In this document: in pieces, positions 34,313-42,983 of the stretch
Layout: the number at the start of each line of letters is the position of its first letter
Numbering within the stretch: position 1 is the stretch's first letter
Assembly (NCBI RefSeq): GCF_000344155.1
Contig: NZ_BAOQ01000016.1
Coordinates: forward strand, 1 to 64,000
Direction: 5' to 3'
DNA length: 64,000 nt
Source of the DNA: Gordonia paraffinivorans NBRC 108238
GTDB taxonomy: Bacteria > Actinomycetota > Actinomycetes > Mycobacteriales > Mycobacteriaceae
Position numbers and translations under genes: made by a program
Notes under the pieces: generated by a model
The model's input: only the letters and a program-made list of their open reading frames with translations
Databases searched by the model: none
Told to the model about the DNA's origin: nothing

Positions 34313-35521
34313 TCACCGAACCGCCGCCGGCTGACCCGATCTCGCGGCATCCGGCGCGGCGTCGACCAGGTCGCCGGAGAGGCGGTACTCGGCTCGCATG
34401 CGCTCCAACTCCGCCTCGCGCGCCCGGTAGGCCCTCTCCACCCGGGCGCGGGCGCGGCGCTCGCCGCCCAGGCGCTGCGCCCGGCTCGCCAGCGACAGGG
34501 CCGGTCCGACACGGGCCAGCACATGCTTGATCTTCACGTCGGGAATGCCCAGCGCATCGGCGTCATGGTCCCCGATGAAGACCCGCTGCAGTCCGTGCAT
34601 CGTGGTGGTCGCCATGCGGCGACGCCACTTCCACGGCCCCGGAAGGACATTCGCGAGTTCGGGCACCAGGTAGTCGTCGGTGAGCGCCACGACGAAGTCC
34701 CGGTCGTCCGGTCCGGGCCCCGGCGAGGTCAGGCGATACAGCTCCTCGATCCGGACGTGGTCGGCCTCGCACGTGGGGTTGAGTTCGGGACTCATGCCGA
34801 TCACGTGACCCACGTAGCGCCACAGGTGATAGATGTCGTCGAGTTCCCGATCGGTGAACCGCACCCCCAGCGTCTGCATCGCCTCGATCGCGATGTGCCC
34901 GAACTCGGCCATCGTGAAAGCCATGTAGGGCTGCGGGATCGGCACCCCCCAGGCCTCCTCGTCCCAGTCGCCCCGCCTCCACAGCATCTGCCGGACGTGG
35001 GCGTGGATCATCCGGACCCGCACCGTATAGGCGAATCCCCCACCGCGGCGGCGCATCCCGCCCGGGGTGATCACCCGACTCAGCCATTCGCCGACCTCGA
35101 CCGAACGAACTGCCGGTTGCGACACGTATCGCCCGGTGACGGCGAGCGGCTTGGCCGCGATCGTGTTACCCGCCCCGCGCACCAGGGACGCCGCGCCCAG
35201 CACGATCCCCAGCGGCGCGGTGTTGACGATCAGCGCGTCGGCGGCGCGGGCCATGCGGTCGTGATCGACCCACTCGGGTTCGTCGTCGAGGAAGGCGAAC
35301 AGGTCCCGCATCGACTCGGTCGGGTCGTCGAGTGCGTCGATGCCGCGCTCGAGAGCCGTCCGCAGCAGCGAGGTGGATGTCCCGCCGGGGTGGGTGTCGC
35401 CGGCGACCGCGTCGGCCAGGGGGTCGCCCAGCCACATCTGCTCGAGCCACACCCGGCCCGCCTCTCCGTAGCGCGCGACCGCGAGGTCGGCGTTCACGAG
35501 ATCGGTGGGGATCGGTTCCAT
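34313..35521 (-). CDS. DUF2236 / MpaB-family oxygenase, latex-clearing-protein-like
   Basis: The 402-residue protein matches DUF2236 (oxygenase MpaB family), the fold of the haem-b rubber oxygenase Lcp. The hallmark RVRMIHAHVRQML (near residue 175) supplies the candidate proximal His, and WGVPIPQPYMAFTMAEFG follows as in the family. No Tat signal is seen, unlike secreted Lcp, so this paralogue is probably cytoplasmic. ATG 35521 (MEPIPTDL) is preferred over 35557, which falls within the TetR promoter. It is divergent from a TetR gene with a 45-base gap. Confidence 0.75.
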   Translation of the reverse strand: MEPIPTDLVNADLAVARYGEAGRVWLEQMWLGDPLADAVAGDTHPGGTSTSLLRTALERGIDALDDPTESMRDLFAFLDDEPEWVDHDRMARAADALIVNTAPLGIVLGAASLVRGAGNTIAAKPLAVTGRYVSQPAVRSVEVGEWLSRVITPGGMRRRGGGFAYTVRVRMIHAHVRQMLWRRGDWDEEAWGVPIPQPYMAFTMAEFGHIAIEAMQTLGVRFTDRELDDIYHLWRYVGHVIGMSPELNPTCEADHVRIEELYRLTSPGPGPDDRDFVVALTDDYLVPELANVLPGPWKWRRRMATTTMHGLQRVFIGDHDADALGIPDVKIKHVLARVGPALSLASRAQRLGGERRARARVERAYRAREAELERMRAEYRLSGDLVDAAPDAARSGQPAAVR

Positions 35522-35557
35522 GAAACCATCAGAACACGAGACGAACTCACTTACCAT

Positions 35558-35570
35558 TCACTTTCTGTGA
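35558..35570. promoter_or_regulatory. Possible TetR operator/promoter between DUF2236 and TetR
   Basis: TCAC-TTTCT-GTGA (35558-35570) is a short inverted repeat that overlaps the TetR start. A TACCAT (35552-35557) nine bases before GTG 35567 could be the -10. The repeat is short, so this is tentative. Confidence 0.35.
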
Positions 35571-36208
35571 GCCCTTCACCTCCCACGAAACGACCTTCTC
35601 AACAGGCCAGAAGGTCCCCGCGACAGCAGCGCGCGCGGGAGATGAGGCAACGACTGCTCACTTCCACGCTGCAGCTGCTCGAGCGTCACCCGGAGCGCAG
35701 GCCGACGACGGCCGAACTCGCCCGCACCGCCCACGTCAGCATCGGAACCGTCTACCGCTACTTCGCCGACATGGACGCGATCGTCGAGGAACTGCGCCTG
35801 AACGCGGTCCACGACATCACCGCGTCCCTCGCCGGCGGTATCGGTCGTGCGATGGACCGGGAACCGCTCGACGCGATGATCACCGTCGACGACACACTCG
35901 TGTCGGCCTTCGAATCCCACGCGGCGGTCCTGCGGGCCGCACTCGAACTGCAGAACATCGGATTCGGCGAGGCCTGGGCCGAGGTCGAGCGGCCGCTGCT
36001 GCCGCTGGCCCGCGTCCTTCCGTCACGGCTGCGACCCGACCTCGACGACGCGGCGATCGACGACCTCGTGTTCCTCACGATGGGCGCGACCGCGAGCCTG
36101 TGCCTGCGCATAGCGCTGCTGCGGCCGCCGGAGACCGACCGCGGGGAACTGATCGCGACGGCCGCGCGAATGCTGCTCGCGGCCTTCGACACTCCCGAAG
36201 CGAGCTGA
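35567..36208 (+). CDS. TetR-family regulator divergent from DUF2236 oxygenase
   Basis: The 213-residue protein has a Ser/Pro/Arg-rich N-terminus and a TetR helix-turn-helix (TTAELARTAHVSIGTVYRYF, near 45-64). The C-terminal domain is of the TetR_C type found in lipid regulators. GTG 35567 is nearly leaderless (TACCAT nine bases upstream). The arrangement mirrors LcpR-Lcp in rubber degraders and suggests it controls the divergent oxygenase. Confidence 0.8.
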   Translation: MSPSPPTKRPSQQARRSPRQQRAREMRQRLLTSTLQLLERHPERRPTTAELARTAHVSIGTVYRYFADMDAIVEELRLNAVHDITASLAGGIGRAMDREPLDAMITVDDTLVSAFESHAAVLRAALELQNIGFGEAWAEVERPLLPLARVLPSRLRPDLDDAAIDDLVFLTMGATASLCLRIALLRPPETDRGELIATAARMLLAAFDTPEAS

Positions 36209-36300
36209 TCCGCCGGTTCGTGTCGGGTTCGGGCAACCGCCGCGGGCGAGCACGTTCCGGCGACGGCCCGCCGCGGTGGCAGCCGTCATCGATCACCCGG

Positions 36301-36772
36301 TCAGGCCGCGACCGCGGACCTCTCCCGAAGCCGGCGCGCGTACACCTGTCGTCGCACCCGCGCGACGACGACGCCCCGCTCGTCGACGATCTCGGTCTCG
36401 AACCACGTGAGACTCTTGGAACCGTCTGCGGTGTCGGCCCGGATCTGTTCGACGACCGCCAGATCGATCGTCATCGTCGCGGTGACGCGGCCCCGGCCCG
36501 GGCTGACGTAGTCGATCTCGCCGGCGGCATCCCAGACGACGTACCCTTCGCCCAGTCGATGCATGAGCAGCAGCGCGAAGAACGGATCGGTCATGGCCGA
36601 GAGCGTCCCGCCGAACGCGGTGCCGAAGTAGTTCCGGTTGAACCTGGGTGATGCGGTGGGCCACGGTTGCCGACGACCAGTCGTCCGCGATGTGGGTGAC
36701 CCGGATCCCCGCACCGAGAAACGGCGGCCAGAGGTTCATCCCGATTCGCATCTTCCGCGCGGTCATCCGCAT
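36301..36772 (-). pseudogene. DUF4442 hotdog thioesterase-like gene with one frameshift
   Basis: ATG 36772 follows GGGAGG, and the start reads MRMTARKMRIGMNLWPPFLG, a DUF4442 N-terminus. After VAHRIT the frame is lost. The continuation RFNRNYFGTAFGGTLSAM is in the -1 frame and runs intact to 36301. Removing one G of the GGG at 36646-36648 restores a family-length protein of about 156 residues. Either the strain has lost the gene or the base is an error. DUF4442 proteins are hotdog-fold, probably acyl-CoA thioesterases. Confidence 0.75.
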
Positions 36773-36814
36773 GTCCGACCTCCCGTCGACGCATCCTCGA
36801 CGCCAGCCGACCCG

Positions 36815-36834
36815 CCTATGTAGGTCTGCATAGG
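36815..36834. promoter_or_regulatory. Inverted repeat upstream of DUF4442 gene
   Basis: CCTATG-N8-CATAGG is a perfect 6-bp inverted repeat in an otherwise unannotated 143-base gap between the second MFS gene and the DUF4442 gene. Its position suggests an operator, but no cognate regulator is identifiable. Confidence 0.4.
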
Positions 36835-36915
36835 AGAAAAGGAAACAGGGACCGGCGGTCACGGTCAAGAGGTGTCCGGCGGAAGTGACCGGCGCCACCC
36901 TCCGTCGCGCAGGCG

Positions 36916-38493
36916 TCAGAGATCGGGTTTGGCCGCGAACTCGGCCATCGCCCGCTTCTCGCCCTCGTGGTCGGGATAGAAGACCAGCACGATGAGTGCG
37001 CCGAGGAGCACGATCCCGGCCGCAGCTCCGTACGCGACCTTGTCGCCGTGCACGAAGGCATCGCGTGCGGCGGAGATGATCTCGTCGGCGTACTGCGGAT
37101 AGCGCTCGGCGAGGACCTCGGCGCTCGAGAACGACTTGGTCAACGCGTTCTCGGTCTGCTGCGTCACCTGCCCGGCCTGCGGCGAGTCCTCGATGCTCTG
37201 GTGGAGCTGCTTGGCGTAACCGGCGGTGAGGATCGCGCCCAGCGTGGACTGGAGGATCGCACCTCCGAGGTCGCGTTGCAGGTCGGACATGCTCGACGCC
37301 ATGCCCGCCCGCTGGACCGGCACCGACCCGGTCAGCGACTGTGACGCCGGCGTGCCGGCCAGGCCGACACCGATGCCGACGAACACGTAGACGACGGCGA
37401 CATGCCAGAAGTGGGCGTTCTCATCCCAGGCGAACATCGCGAACACCATCCCGGCCACGATGAAGGCGTACCCGGACAGCAGCGTGAACCGCGAGCCCAT
37501 GCTCTGCACGAGTCTCGCCGACCGCGGGGCGACGACGACCATCGCGGCCGTCGCCGGCAGGATCGTCGCGCCGGCCGCCAGCGTGGAGTAGCCGAGCACG
37601 TTCTGCATGTACTGCTGGCCGATGAACATCGCGCCCATCAGCGTGCCGAAGACGATGAGTCCACCGACCGCCGCGACCCAGAACGTGCGTCGCGCCGCGA
37701 TCCGGAGATCGAACAGCGGAACCCGCACGTGCAGCTGCCGCCACACGAACCCCGCACCGGCGACGACCGCGATCGCGCCCAGGATGTAGACCTGCAGGCG
37801 CTGATCGCCGTCGGGTGCGAAGTTGATCGCGAGGACCAGGGCGCCGACCATCACGATCGAGACGACGCCGCCGAGGTTGTCGACGACCGCCGCCTCGTCA
37901 CCGGTGTCGGTGGGCACCAGCCTCCATGCGACGGCCAGCGCGAGGACGGCGAGCGGCAGCGTCACCAAGAACACCGAATGCCAGCTGAACACCTCCAGCA
38001 GACCACCCGACATCACCGGCCCCAGCGCGGAGATCGCCCCGCCGAAGGCCGACCACGCCGCGATGGCCCGGGTCCGCTTGGGACCCGACCACAAAGCGGT
38101 GATCACCGCGAGCGTCGTAGGGAACGCCAGGCCCGCCGCGATGCCGCCGACCAGGCGAGCACCGAAGAGGACGGTGACATCGGGTGCGAAACCTGCCACC
38201 AGCGACGCCGGTATGGACAGCGCCATGCCGAAGACGAGCATGCGCTTGCGGCCGTGGCGGTCGCCGAGCGCGCCGAAATACAGCACGGAGGCCGCGAGCC
38301 CCAGGGAGTAGCCGACGGCGATCAGGTTGAGTTGCGTCGAACTGGCGTCGAGATCCTTGCCGATGTCCGGCAGCGCGACGTTCGCGACGGCGAGGTTGAT
38401 GTTGGCCACGCCGGCCACGAGGATGAGCGCGGCCAGAATTGCACGGGAGCGCGCCGGAGCGGTCCCCTCATCGATCCGGTCGGTCGTCGACAT
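36916..38493 (-). CDS. MFS exporter, DHA2 family
   Basis: The 525-residue membrane protein carries NINLAVANVALPDIG in helix 1, motif A (GALGDRHGRKRML) and the GPVMSGGLLEVFSW motif C region, with about fourteen helices. It belongs to the same superfamily as the protein at 5558-7177 but the two are clearly diverged. ATG 38493 is chosen; the preceding GTG is also possible. There is no dedicated regulator next to it. The small secreted peptide gene and ATP-grasp gene lie upstream on the same strand, about 115 bases away, so an export role for a local product cannot be excluded. Confidence 0.88.
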   Translation of the reverse strand: MSTTDRIDEGTAPARSRAILAALILVAGVANINLAVANVALPDIGKDLDASSTQLNLIAVGYSLGLAASVLYFGALGDRHGRKRMLVFGMALSIPASLVAGFAPDVTVLFGARLVGGIAAGLAFPTTLAVITALWSGPKRTRAIAAWSAFGGAISALGPVMSGGLLEVFSWHSVFLVTLPLAVLALAVAWRLVPTDTGDEAAVVDNLGGVVSIVMVGALVLAINFAPDGDQRLQVYILGAIAVVAGAGFVWRQLHVRVPLFDLRIAARRTFWVAAVGGLIVFGTLMGAMFIGQQYMQNVLGYSTLAAGATILPATAAMVVVAPRSARLVQSMGSRFTLLSGYAFIVAGMVFAMFAWDENAHFWHVAVVYVFVGIGVGLAGTPASQSLTGSVPVQRAGMASSMSDLQRDLGGAILQSTLGAILTAGYAKQLHQSIEDSPQAGQVTQQTENALTKSFSSAEVLAERYPQYADEIISAARDAFVHGDKVAYGAAAGIVLLGALIVLVFYPDHEGEKRAMAEFAAKPDL

Positions 38494-38608
38494 CACCGGG
38501 AGATCGTACGCGCGGGCGGATTCACCGCGCTCGGGGTGGGCACCTCATCGACACGGAACAACAACGCGCCCGCCATGTCCGGCGACCGCACGGCCCCCGA
38601 GGTCGGAC

Positions 38609-38797
38609 TCAGATGCAGATGCTCACCGACACCGGTCCGATCGGGACGCCGAAGCACAACGACACCGACCCGAATGCCGGTGTCGGCTCCACCGGTGCCG
38701 CCGAGGCCATGGGTGCGCCGACCAGTCCCAGCCCGCACACCGCTGCCACGGTCGCCACGCCGACGGTCAGCCGACGCCTGATGTTGGATGCCTTCAT
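38609..38797 (-). CDS. Small secreted two-cysteine peptide
   Basis: The 62-residue precursor has a basic start and a strong Sec signal that ends ASA|AP near residue 34. The mature peptide is only about 28 residues: a Pro-rich head, then two short matching segments, SVSLCF and SVSICI, linked by GVPIGP. The two cysteines could form a disulfide across a beta hairpin. ATG 38797 has GAGGAG eight bases upstream, so it is likely translated despite its size. I do not recognise the family. It lies between the ATP-grasp gene and the MFS exporter on the same strand. Confidence 0.65.
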   Translation of the reverse strand: MKASNIRRRLTVGVATVAAVCGLGLVGAPMASAAPVEPTPAFGSVSLCFGVPIGPVSVSICI

Positions 38798-38934
38798 CAC
38801 GACTCTCCTCGAGCTCGCTCCCCCGCACCACGGCCCGCTCGCGAGACCCGTCGCCGCGGGTGGTGCCGAGGATCCAGTTTACGCCCGGACCCTCGAGCGC
38901 CGCGTCCGGCAGAAGGGGGACAATGCGGGCGCGC

Positions 38935-40119
38935 TCAGATGCTGATGCGCAGCCCGTCCCACTCGTGGTCGTGCATGAAGCCCTCGGCCAGGCCGACCCG
39001 ATACTTCGCACAGCTGCGGAGGATGCTCGCGTAGGCGAGCGGCAGCATGATCGCGGGCTTCTGGTCGCCGGACCGGGTGATCACGTCGGCCGAGCGACGG
39101 AAGTCTCGGGCGAACTGCGCCATCGACCGTCCACGCCGGGACGGTGCCCGCCACCCGTACAGCAGCATGCCGATGCCGATCATCTTCTCGACGTCCGGCG
39201 ACGGGGTGATGACCTCGACATCGGGGTCCGAGGTGCCCAGGAACGCGCGGTCGACGCCGTCGCCGGGCGAGAACATCATGATCCCGCTGGTGGCGCGCGG
39301 GTTGCATTCGATGCAGAACAGGTCCTTGTCGGGCCCGTCCTCGATGAAGTCGAAACCGATCTGTCCGGTGAAGCCGACGCGTTCGACGAGGTCGGCGACC
39401 CACGCCTGGATCCGCGGGTGCTCGACCGCACGGAAGTTGAGGCACGAACTGCCGTCGATGGCGTAGTCGACCGGATAGGTCGCGTGCGCGTAGACGCGCC
39501 CCTCGTGGCAGACCGAGTACGTGCAGTACTTGTCGCCCGACACCCACTCCTGGGCGACCCAGGGGTTGAGTTCGTCGTGCTCCAGCCAGGTCAGCGGGTC
39601 CCCGGGCTGCACCTTGTGGACCTTCTGCGACCCGCGCGAATAGCAGCGCTTGAGCGCGAACGGCTTGTCGAAGTCGAGCCCGGCCGCGTCCTCGGGACCG
39701 GCCACCCGCGCGAACTTGCGGGTGGGGATGCCCAATTCGACGAGCAGTTTCTGGAACTCGTATTTGTGATGCAGCCGGTTCTCGAGGTCGAAATCGGACA
39801 GGAACAGCCGGCATTCCGGCGGGAACAGCTCTGCGAGCATCGCGATGATGTCGGTTTCCTCGTGCACCGGGATCACCATGTCGATGTCGTTGTCGGCGAC
39901 GATCTTCGCGAGGGCCTGACAGTATTCGAGCGGCTCGAACTTCGGCGGCGGGACGCGATGGAATTCGTCCACCGCATTGGAGTAGCGACTGACCGCGATG
40001 GGGATCGAATCGACCACGGTCACCCGGTGACCGCCGGCGGCCATGAGTCGCGCGAGTTCCAGCGAGAGGAACGATCGGGCGAAGGTGATCAGTACATGGG
40101 CTCTTCCGGCGCTGTCCAC
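38935..40119 (-). CDS. ATP-grasp family ligase-like protein
   Basis: The 394-residue protein opens with a Rossmann-like pre-ATP-grasp domain (HVLITFARSFLSLELARLM, RVTVVDSIP) and continues with an ATP-grasp domain. Visible features are FALKRCYSRGSQKV (ATP lysine loop), IGFDFIEDG and the metal-binding ECNPRATSG near residue 280. Such enzymes activate a carboxylate as acyl phosphate and join it to an amine or thiol. GTG 40119 is chosen because TACACT lies seven bases upstream (40132-40127); a GTG at 40170 is an alternative. Its substrate is unknown; the divergent neighbour is a membrane transporter. Confidence 0.75.
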   Translation of the reverse strand: MDSAGRAHVLITFARSFLSLELARLMAAGGHRVTVVDSIPIAVSRYSNAVDEFHRVPPPKFEPLEYCQALAKIVADNDIDMVIPVHEETDIIAMLAELFPPECRLFLSDFDLENRLHHKYEFQKLLVELGIPTRKFARVAGPEDAAGLDFDKPFALKRCYSRGSQKVHKVQPGDPLTWLEHDELNPWVAQEWVSGDKYCTYSVCHEGRVYAHATYPVDYAIDGSSCLNFRAVEHPRIQAWVADLVERVGFTGQIGFDFIEDGPDKDLFCIECNPRATSGIMMFSPGDGVDRAFLGTSDPDVEVITPSPDVEKMIGIGMLLYGWRAPSRRGRSMAQFARDFRRSADVITRSGDQKPAIMLPLAYASILRSCAKYRVGLAEGFMHDHEWDGLRISI

Positions 40120-40248
40120 CCGAAGCAGTGTAGTGGCGAGGTATCGCGAGCCGGCATTCCCCGAGAACACCGACCCGATGTTGAACGATTTCCGACGCTG
40201 GGGGAATATTCGCTATCGAACCGTGGGTTCGTCCTGTTAGTTTGCGCT

Positions 40249-40328
40249 TGAACGGGCCTTTGCGCCCGTTCACGGTCGCGAATGCAGGAGGTTGGCAGGT
40301 GAACGGGCCGGAACCGTCCTCGGGATGA
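40249..40328 (+). ncRNA. Structured 5' leader with 9-codon uORF, upstream of transporter gene
   Basis: A perfect 9-bp hairpin (TGAACGGGC 40249-40257 with GCCCGTTCA 40264-40272) precedes an AGGAGG (40286-40291) and a short ORF, GTG at 40299 to TGA at 40326-40328 (MNGPEPSSG). The uORF begins with TGAACGGGCC, an exact copy of the left arm, so the right arm could instead pair with the uORF start. The transporter ATG follows 37 bases later with its own GGAGGAGG. Confidence 0.45.
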
Positions 40329-40364
40329 CCCGCGGGCGGCCGACCGACCCGAATTGGAGGAGGC

Positions 40365-41507
40365 ATGCAACTGTTCGTCGTCGGCGTGATCGCCGCATGC
40401 CTTGCCGCCGTCGCCTACGGGATGTCGACGGTGCTGCGTGCGCTCGGTGCCCGCCGCGTGGCCGCGGCCGCAGCCGAGCAGGGCAGGGACTTCAAGAACG
40501 ACACCGGTGCCCCGACGGTCTCCTCCACGATGTCGACGTTCGTCGACCCGGCCTTCATCCTCGGCACGACGATGGTCGTCTTCGGCTTCGCCGGCGGCGC
40601 CCTCGCTGCGCGTTTCCTGCCGCTCTTCCTCTCCCAGACCATCGTCTCGGCCAACCTGGTGGTCACCGCGCTGCTCAGCGGGATCATCCTCAACATCGCC
40701 CTGCACACCCGCGAATGGGTCGCCATCTGGCTCGTCGTCCTGTCCCTGTGCTTCCTGGGCATGGCCTCGTCTCACGAGACCGGCGCCAACGAGTCGTACG
40801 CCTTCCACTGGGGTCTGTTCGTGGCGACCGTCGCCCTCTGCGCGCTCGCCCTCGTCGGCGTCTACAACCTGGGGTCGGCCGCCGGCGCGATCGTCGGCGG
40901 CGCGTCGGCCGGACTCCTCTTCGGCATCATCGCGATCGCGGTCCGCATCCTCGACGGCCTCGAGCCGTTCAACGTCGTCGACCTGCTGACCGACCCCGCC
41001 GCGTGGACGATCGCGATGGCCGGCGCCGTCGGGTTCTACGTCCAGACGGTCGCTCTCCAGCTCGGTGCGGTGAACGGCGTGACCGCCGTCCTGGTCGTCG
41101 GCGAGACCGCCGGCCCGAGTCTCGTCGGCGTGATGTTCCTCGGCGACACCGCCAAGCCCGGGCTCGGGTGGCTGGCCTTGCTCGGCTTCGTCGGTGCCGT
41201 GGTGGGCGCGGTCCTCGTCGCCTGGTACGGCTCGGTCGACCCCGACCACCTGGGCGAGGCCCCGCCGATGAAGGGCGGGTGGCGCCGCGGACGGCAAGAG
41301 CCGGGCGACGACGCCACCGGCGAGGGCGACGGGTCGGCGCCGCTCGGTGCCGATTTCTCCTCCGGCGAGATCGACGCGAAGTTCGGGCCCGACGGTCTCC
41401 GGCCCGAGCCCCCGCACACCGATACGACCGGCATCGCTCCGGATTCCCAGCGCGACACCGAATCCGGCGACCGTTCGGTCGGCAGCCGCGACTGCCGGCA
41501 CAACTGA
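40365..41507 (+). CDS. DMT/EamA-like multi-pass membrane transporter
   Basis: The 380-residue protein has about nine or ten membrane helices with the two-fold repeat layout of the drug/metabolite transporter superfamily (LFLSQTIVSANLVVTALLSG; YVQTVALQLGAVNGVTAVLVVGET). A hydrophilic, acidic C-tail of about 90 residues is extra. ATG 40365 follows a very strong GGAGGAGG. It is divergent from the ATP-grasp gene and preceded by a structured leader. The substrate is unknown; export of an ATP-grasp product is possible but only inferred from position. Confidence 0.7.
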   Translation: MQLFVVGVIAACLAAVAYGMSTVLRALGARRVAAAAAEQGRDFKNDTGAPTVSSTMSTFVDPAFILGTTMVVFGFAGGALAARFLPLFLSQTIVSANLVVTALLSGIILNIALHTREWVAIWLVVLSLCFLGMASSHETGANESYAFHWGLFVATVALCALALVGVYNLGSAAGAIVGGASAGLLFGIIAIAVRILDGLEPFNVVDLLTDPAAWTIAMAGAVGFYVQTVALQLGAVNGVTAVLVVGETAGPSLVGVMFLGDTAKPGLGWLALLGFVGAVVGAVLVAWYGSVDPDHLGEAPPMKGGWRRGRQEPGDDATGEGDGSAPLGADFSSGEIDAKFGPDGLRPEPPHTDTTGIAPDSQRDTESGDRSVGSRDCRHN

Positions 41508-41608
41508 CGCCGTCCCGGGCCGCCGAGCGGCAGTAGGTCGATCGCTCCACTCCGCCACGACACCGCGAAGTGGTTGACACACGTCACACCGCTGGCGAAG
41601 GTGGGGGG

Positions 41609-42490
41609 ATGACGTCCCCCCGGTCGGAGTCACCCGGCACAGAATCCGTCGCCCGTCTCGCCTACGAGACGCTCGAGCCGTTCCACATCCTCGCCTACTT
41701 CAACCCGGGACTCGTTCCGGCGCAGAAGGACACGGGTCTCGACGGCCACGCCTTCTACGTGGGCGCCCGGGCCGCGCCGCTGGGCCCGTGCGCCCCCGAG
41801 GTCGTCACCTCGACCTTCTACAACTTCAACCCCGAACTCGTCGCCAGGTCCTGGGCCGCGGCGGTCGACGCCGGGCTGGAGAAGGTCCACGAGCGCCGCA
41901 ACGCGATGCTCGACGACTCGCTGCGGGAGATCCTCGGCGACGCATTCGACGACGCGCTGCTCGACGGACTCGCATCCGAGTACACCGAACTGGCCGCCCG
42001 ACTGCCCCTGACGGGCCGGACCCTCGCGGCGGCCTGGGCGGCGGTTCCGCCCCCGGACACCCCGCGCCTGCGACTGTGGCAGGCGATCGCGGTGCTCCGG
42101 GAATGGCGCGGCGACAACCACATCGCGGCGCTGGTCCTCAACGGTCTCAACGGCTTCGATGCCGCGGTGTTCCACGAGGCGCAGTTGCCCGACCCGACCG
42201 TGAGCCGCCGGGTCATGGGCAAGCGGGTCGTGCTGCTGACCCGCGGGTACTCCGAACAGGACTGGGAGGACAGCGTCGACCGACTGGTCGCGGCGGGGCT
42301 CGCCGAACGCGACGAGCAGGGCCACCGTCTCACCGCACACGGGGCGGCGGTCTACGACGACATCGAGGCCACCACCGACGCCGCAGGCGAATCGGTCTGG
42401 GCGGGTTCGGAGGACCTGATCGAGCGCACCCGCCCCATCGTGAAGGCGGTCATCGACGCGGGAGTGCTCCCGGGAACGAGGAACAAGTGA
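41609..42490 (+). CDS. SCO6745-family protein
   Basis: The 293-residue cytoplasmic protein matches the actinobacterial SCO6745 family: LAYETLEPFHILAYFNPG, HAFYVGARAAPLGPC, VTSTFYNFNPELV, LREWRGDNHIAALV, and a C-terminal winged-helix-like segment (GYSEQDWEDSVDRLVAAGLAE, kept short here to its start and end). The last part resembles a MarR-type fold. ATG 41609 is used. The next gene overlaps it by four bases (GTGA), suggesting a functional pair. The biochemical role is unknown. Confidence 0.75.
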   Translation: MTSPRSESPGTESVARLAYETLEPFHILAYFNPGLVPAQKDTGLDGHAFYVGARAAPLGPCAPEVVTSTFYNFNPELVARSWAAAVDAGLEKVHERRNAMLDDSLREILGDAFDDALLDGLASEYTELAARLPLTGRTLAAAWAAVPPPDTPRLRLWQAIAVLREWRGDNHIAALVLNGLNGFDAAVFHEAQLPDPTVSRRVMGKRVVLLTRGYSEQDWEDSVDRLVAAGLAERDEQGHRLTAHGAAVYDDIEATTDAAGESVWAGSEDLIERTRPIVKAVIDAGVLPGTRNK

Positions 42491-42975
42491 ACCAGCCCAT
42501 CGACACCACCACGGCCGGCGACCTCGCCGCGGACCTGCGCGAGATCGAGAACCTCAAGTACCGCTACCTGCGGGCCCTCGACACCAAGGACTGGGCGACG
42601 TTCGAGTCGACGCTCACCGAGGACGTGACGGGCAACTACGGCGAGAGCCTCACCTTCGCCAACCGCGAGGAACTCGTCGGGTACATGCGCGCCAACGTCG
42701 GCCCCGCCGTCATCACCGAGCACCGCGTGGACCACCCCGAGATCGAGATCTCCGGCGACACCGCCCGTGGCCGTTGGTATCTGCAGGACCGGGTCATCGT
42801 CGCGGAGTTCTCGTTCATGCTGATCGGTGCCGCGTTCTACGACGACACCTACCGGCGCACCGCCGACGGCTGGCGGATCTGCTCGACCGGGTACGACCGA
42901 ACCTACGAGGCCACTGTGTCCCTCGCCGACCTGCCGAGCTTCTCCCTCAAGGTCGGGCCCGCGGTCAACCTCTGA
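42487..42975 (+). CDS. SnoaL/NTF2-like nuclear-transport-factor fold protein
   Basis: The 162-residue protein shows the SnoaL-like alpha+beta barrel: EIENLKYRYLRALDTKDW, FESTLTEDVTGNYGES and HRVDHPEIEISGDTARGRW. These small enzymes or binding proteins often act on polycyclic or steroid-like substrates; Tyr, Asp and His residues are in place. GTG 42487 overlaps the upstream stop, so it is translationally coupled to the SCO6745 gene. Confidence 0.8.
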   Translation: MNQPIDTTTAGDLAADLREIENLKYRYLRALDTKDWATFESTLTEDVTGNYGESLTFANREELVGYMRANVGPAVITEHRVDHPEIEISGDTARGRWYLQDRVIVAEFSFMLIGAAFYDDTYRRTADGWRICSTGYDRTYEATVSLADLPSFSLKVGPAVNL

Positions 42976-42983
42976 GGCCGGCG

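Noticed and set aside
40201-40365. Known riboswitch class (guanidine, Mg2+ or similar) upstream of the transporter
   Set aside because: I could not align the conserved cores of those classes; only the switchable hairpin and the uORF are supported.
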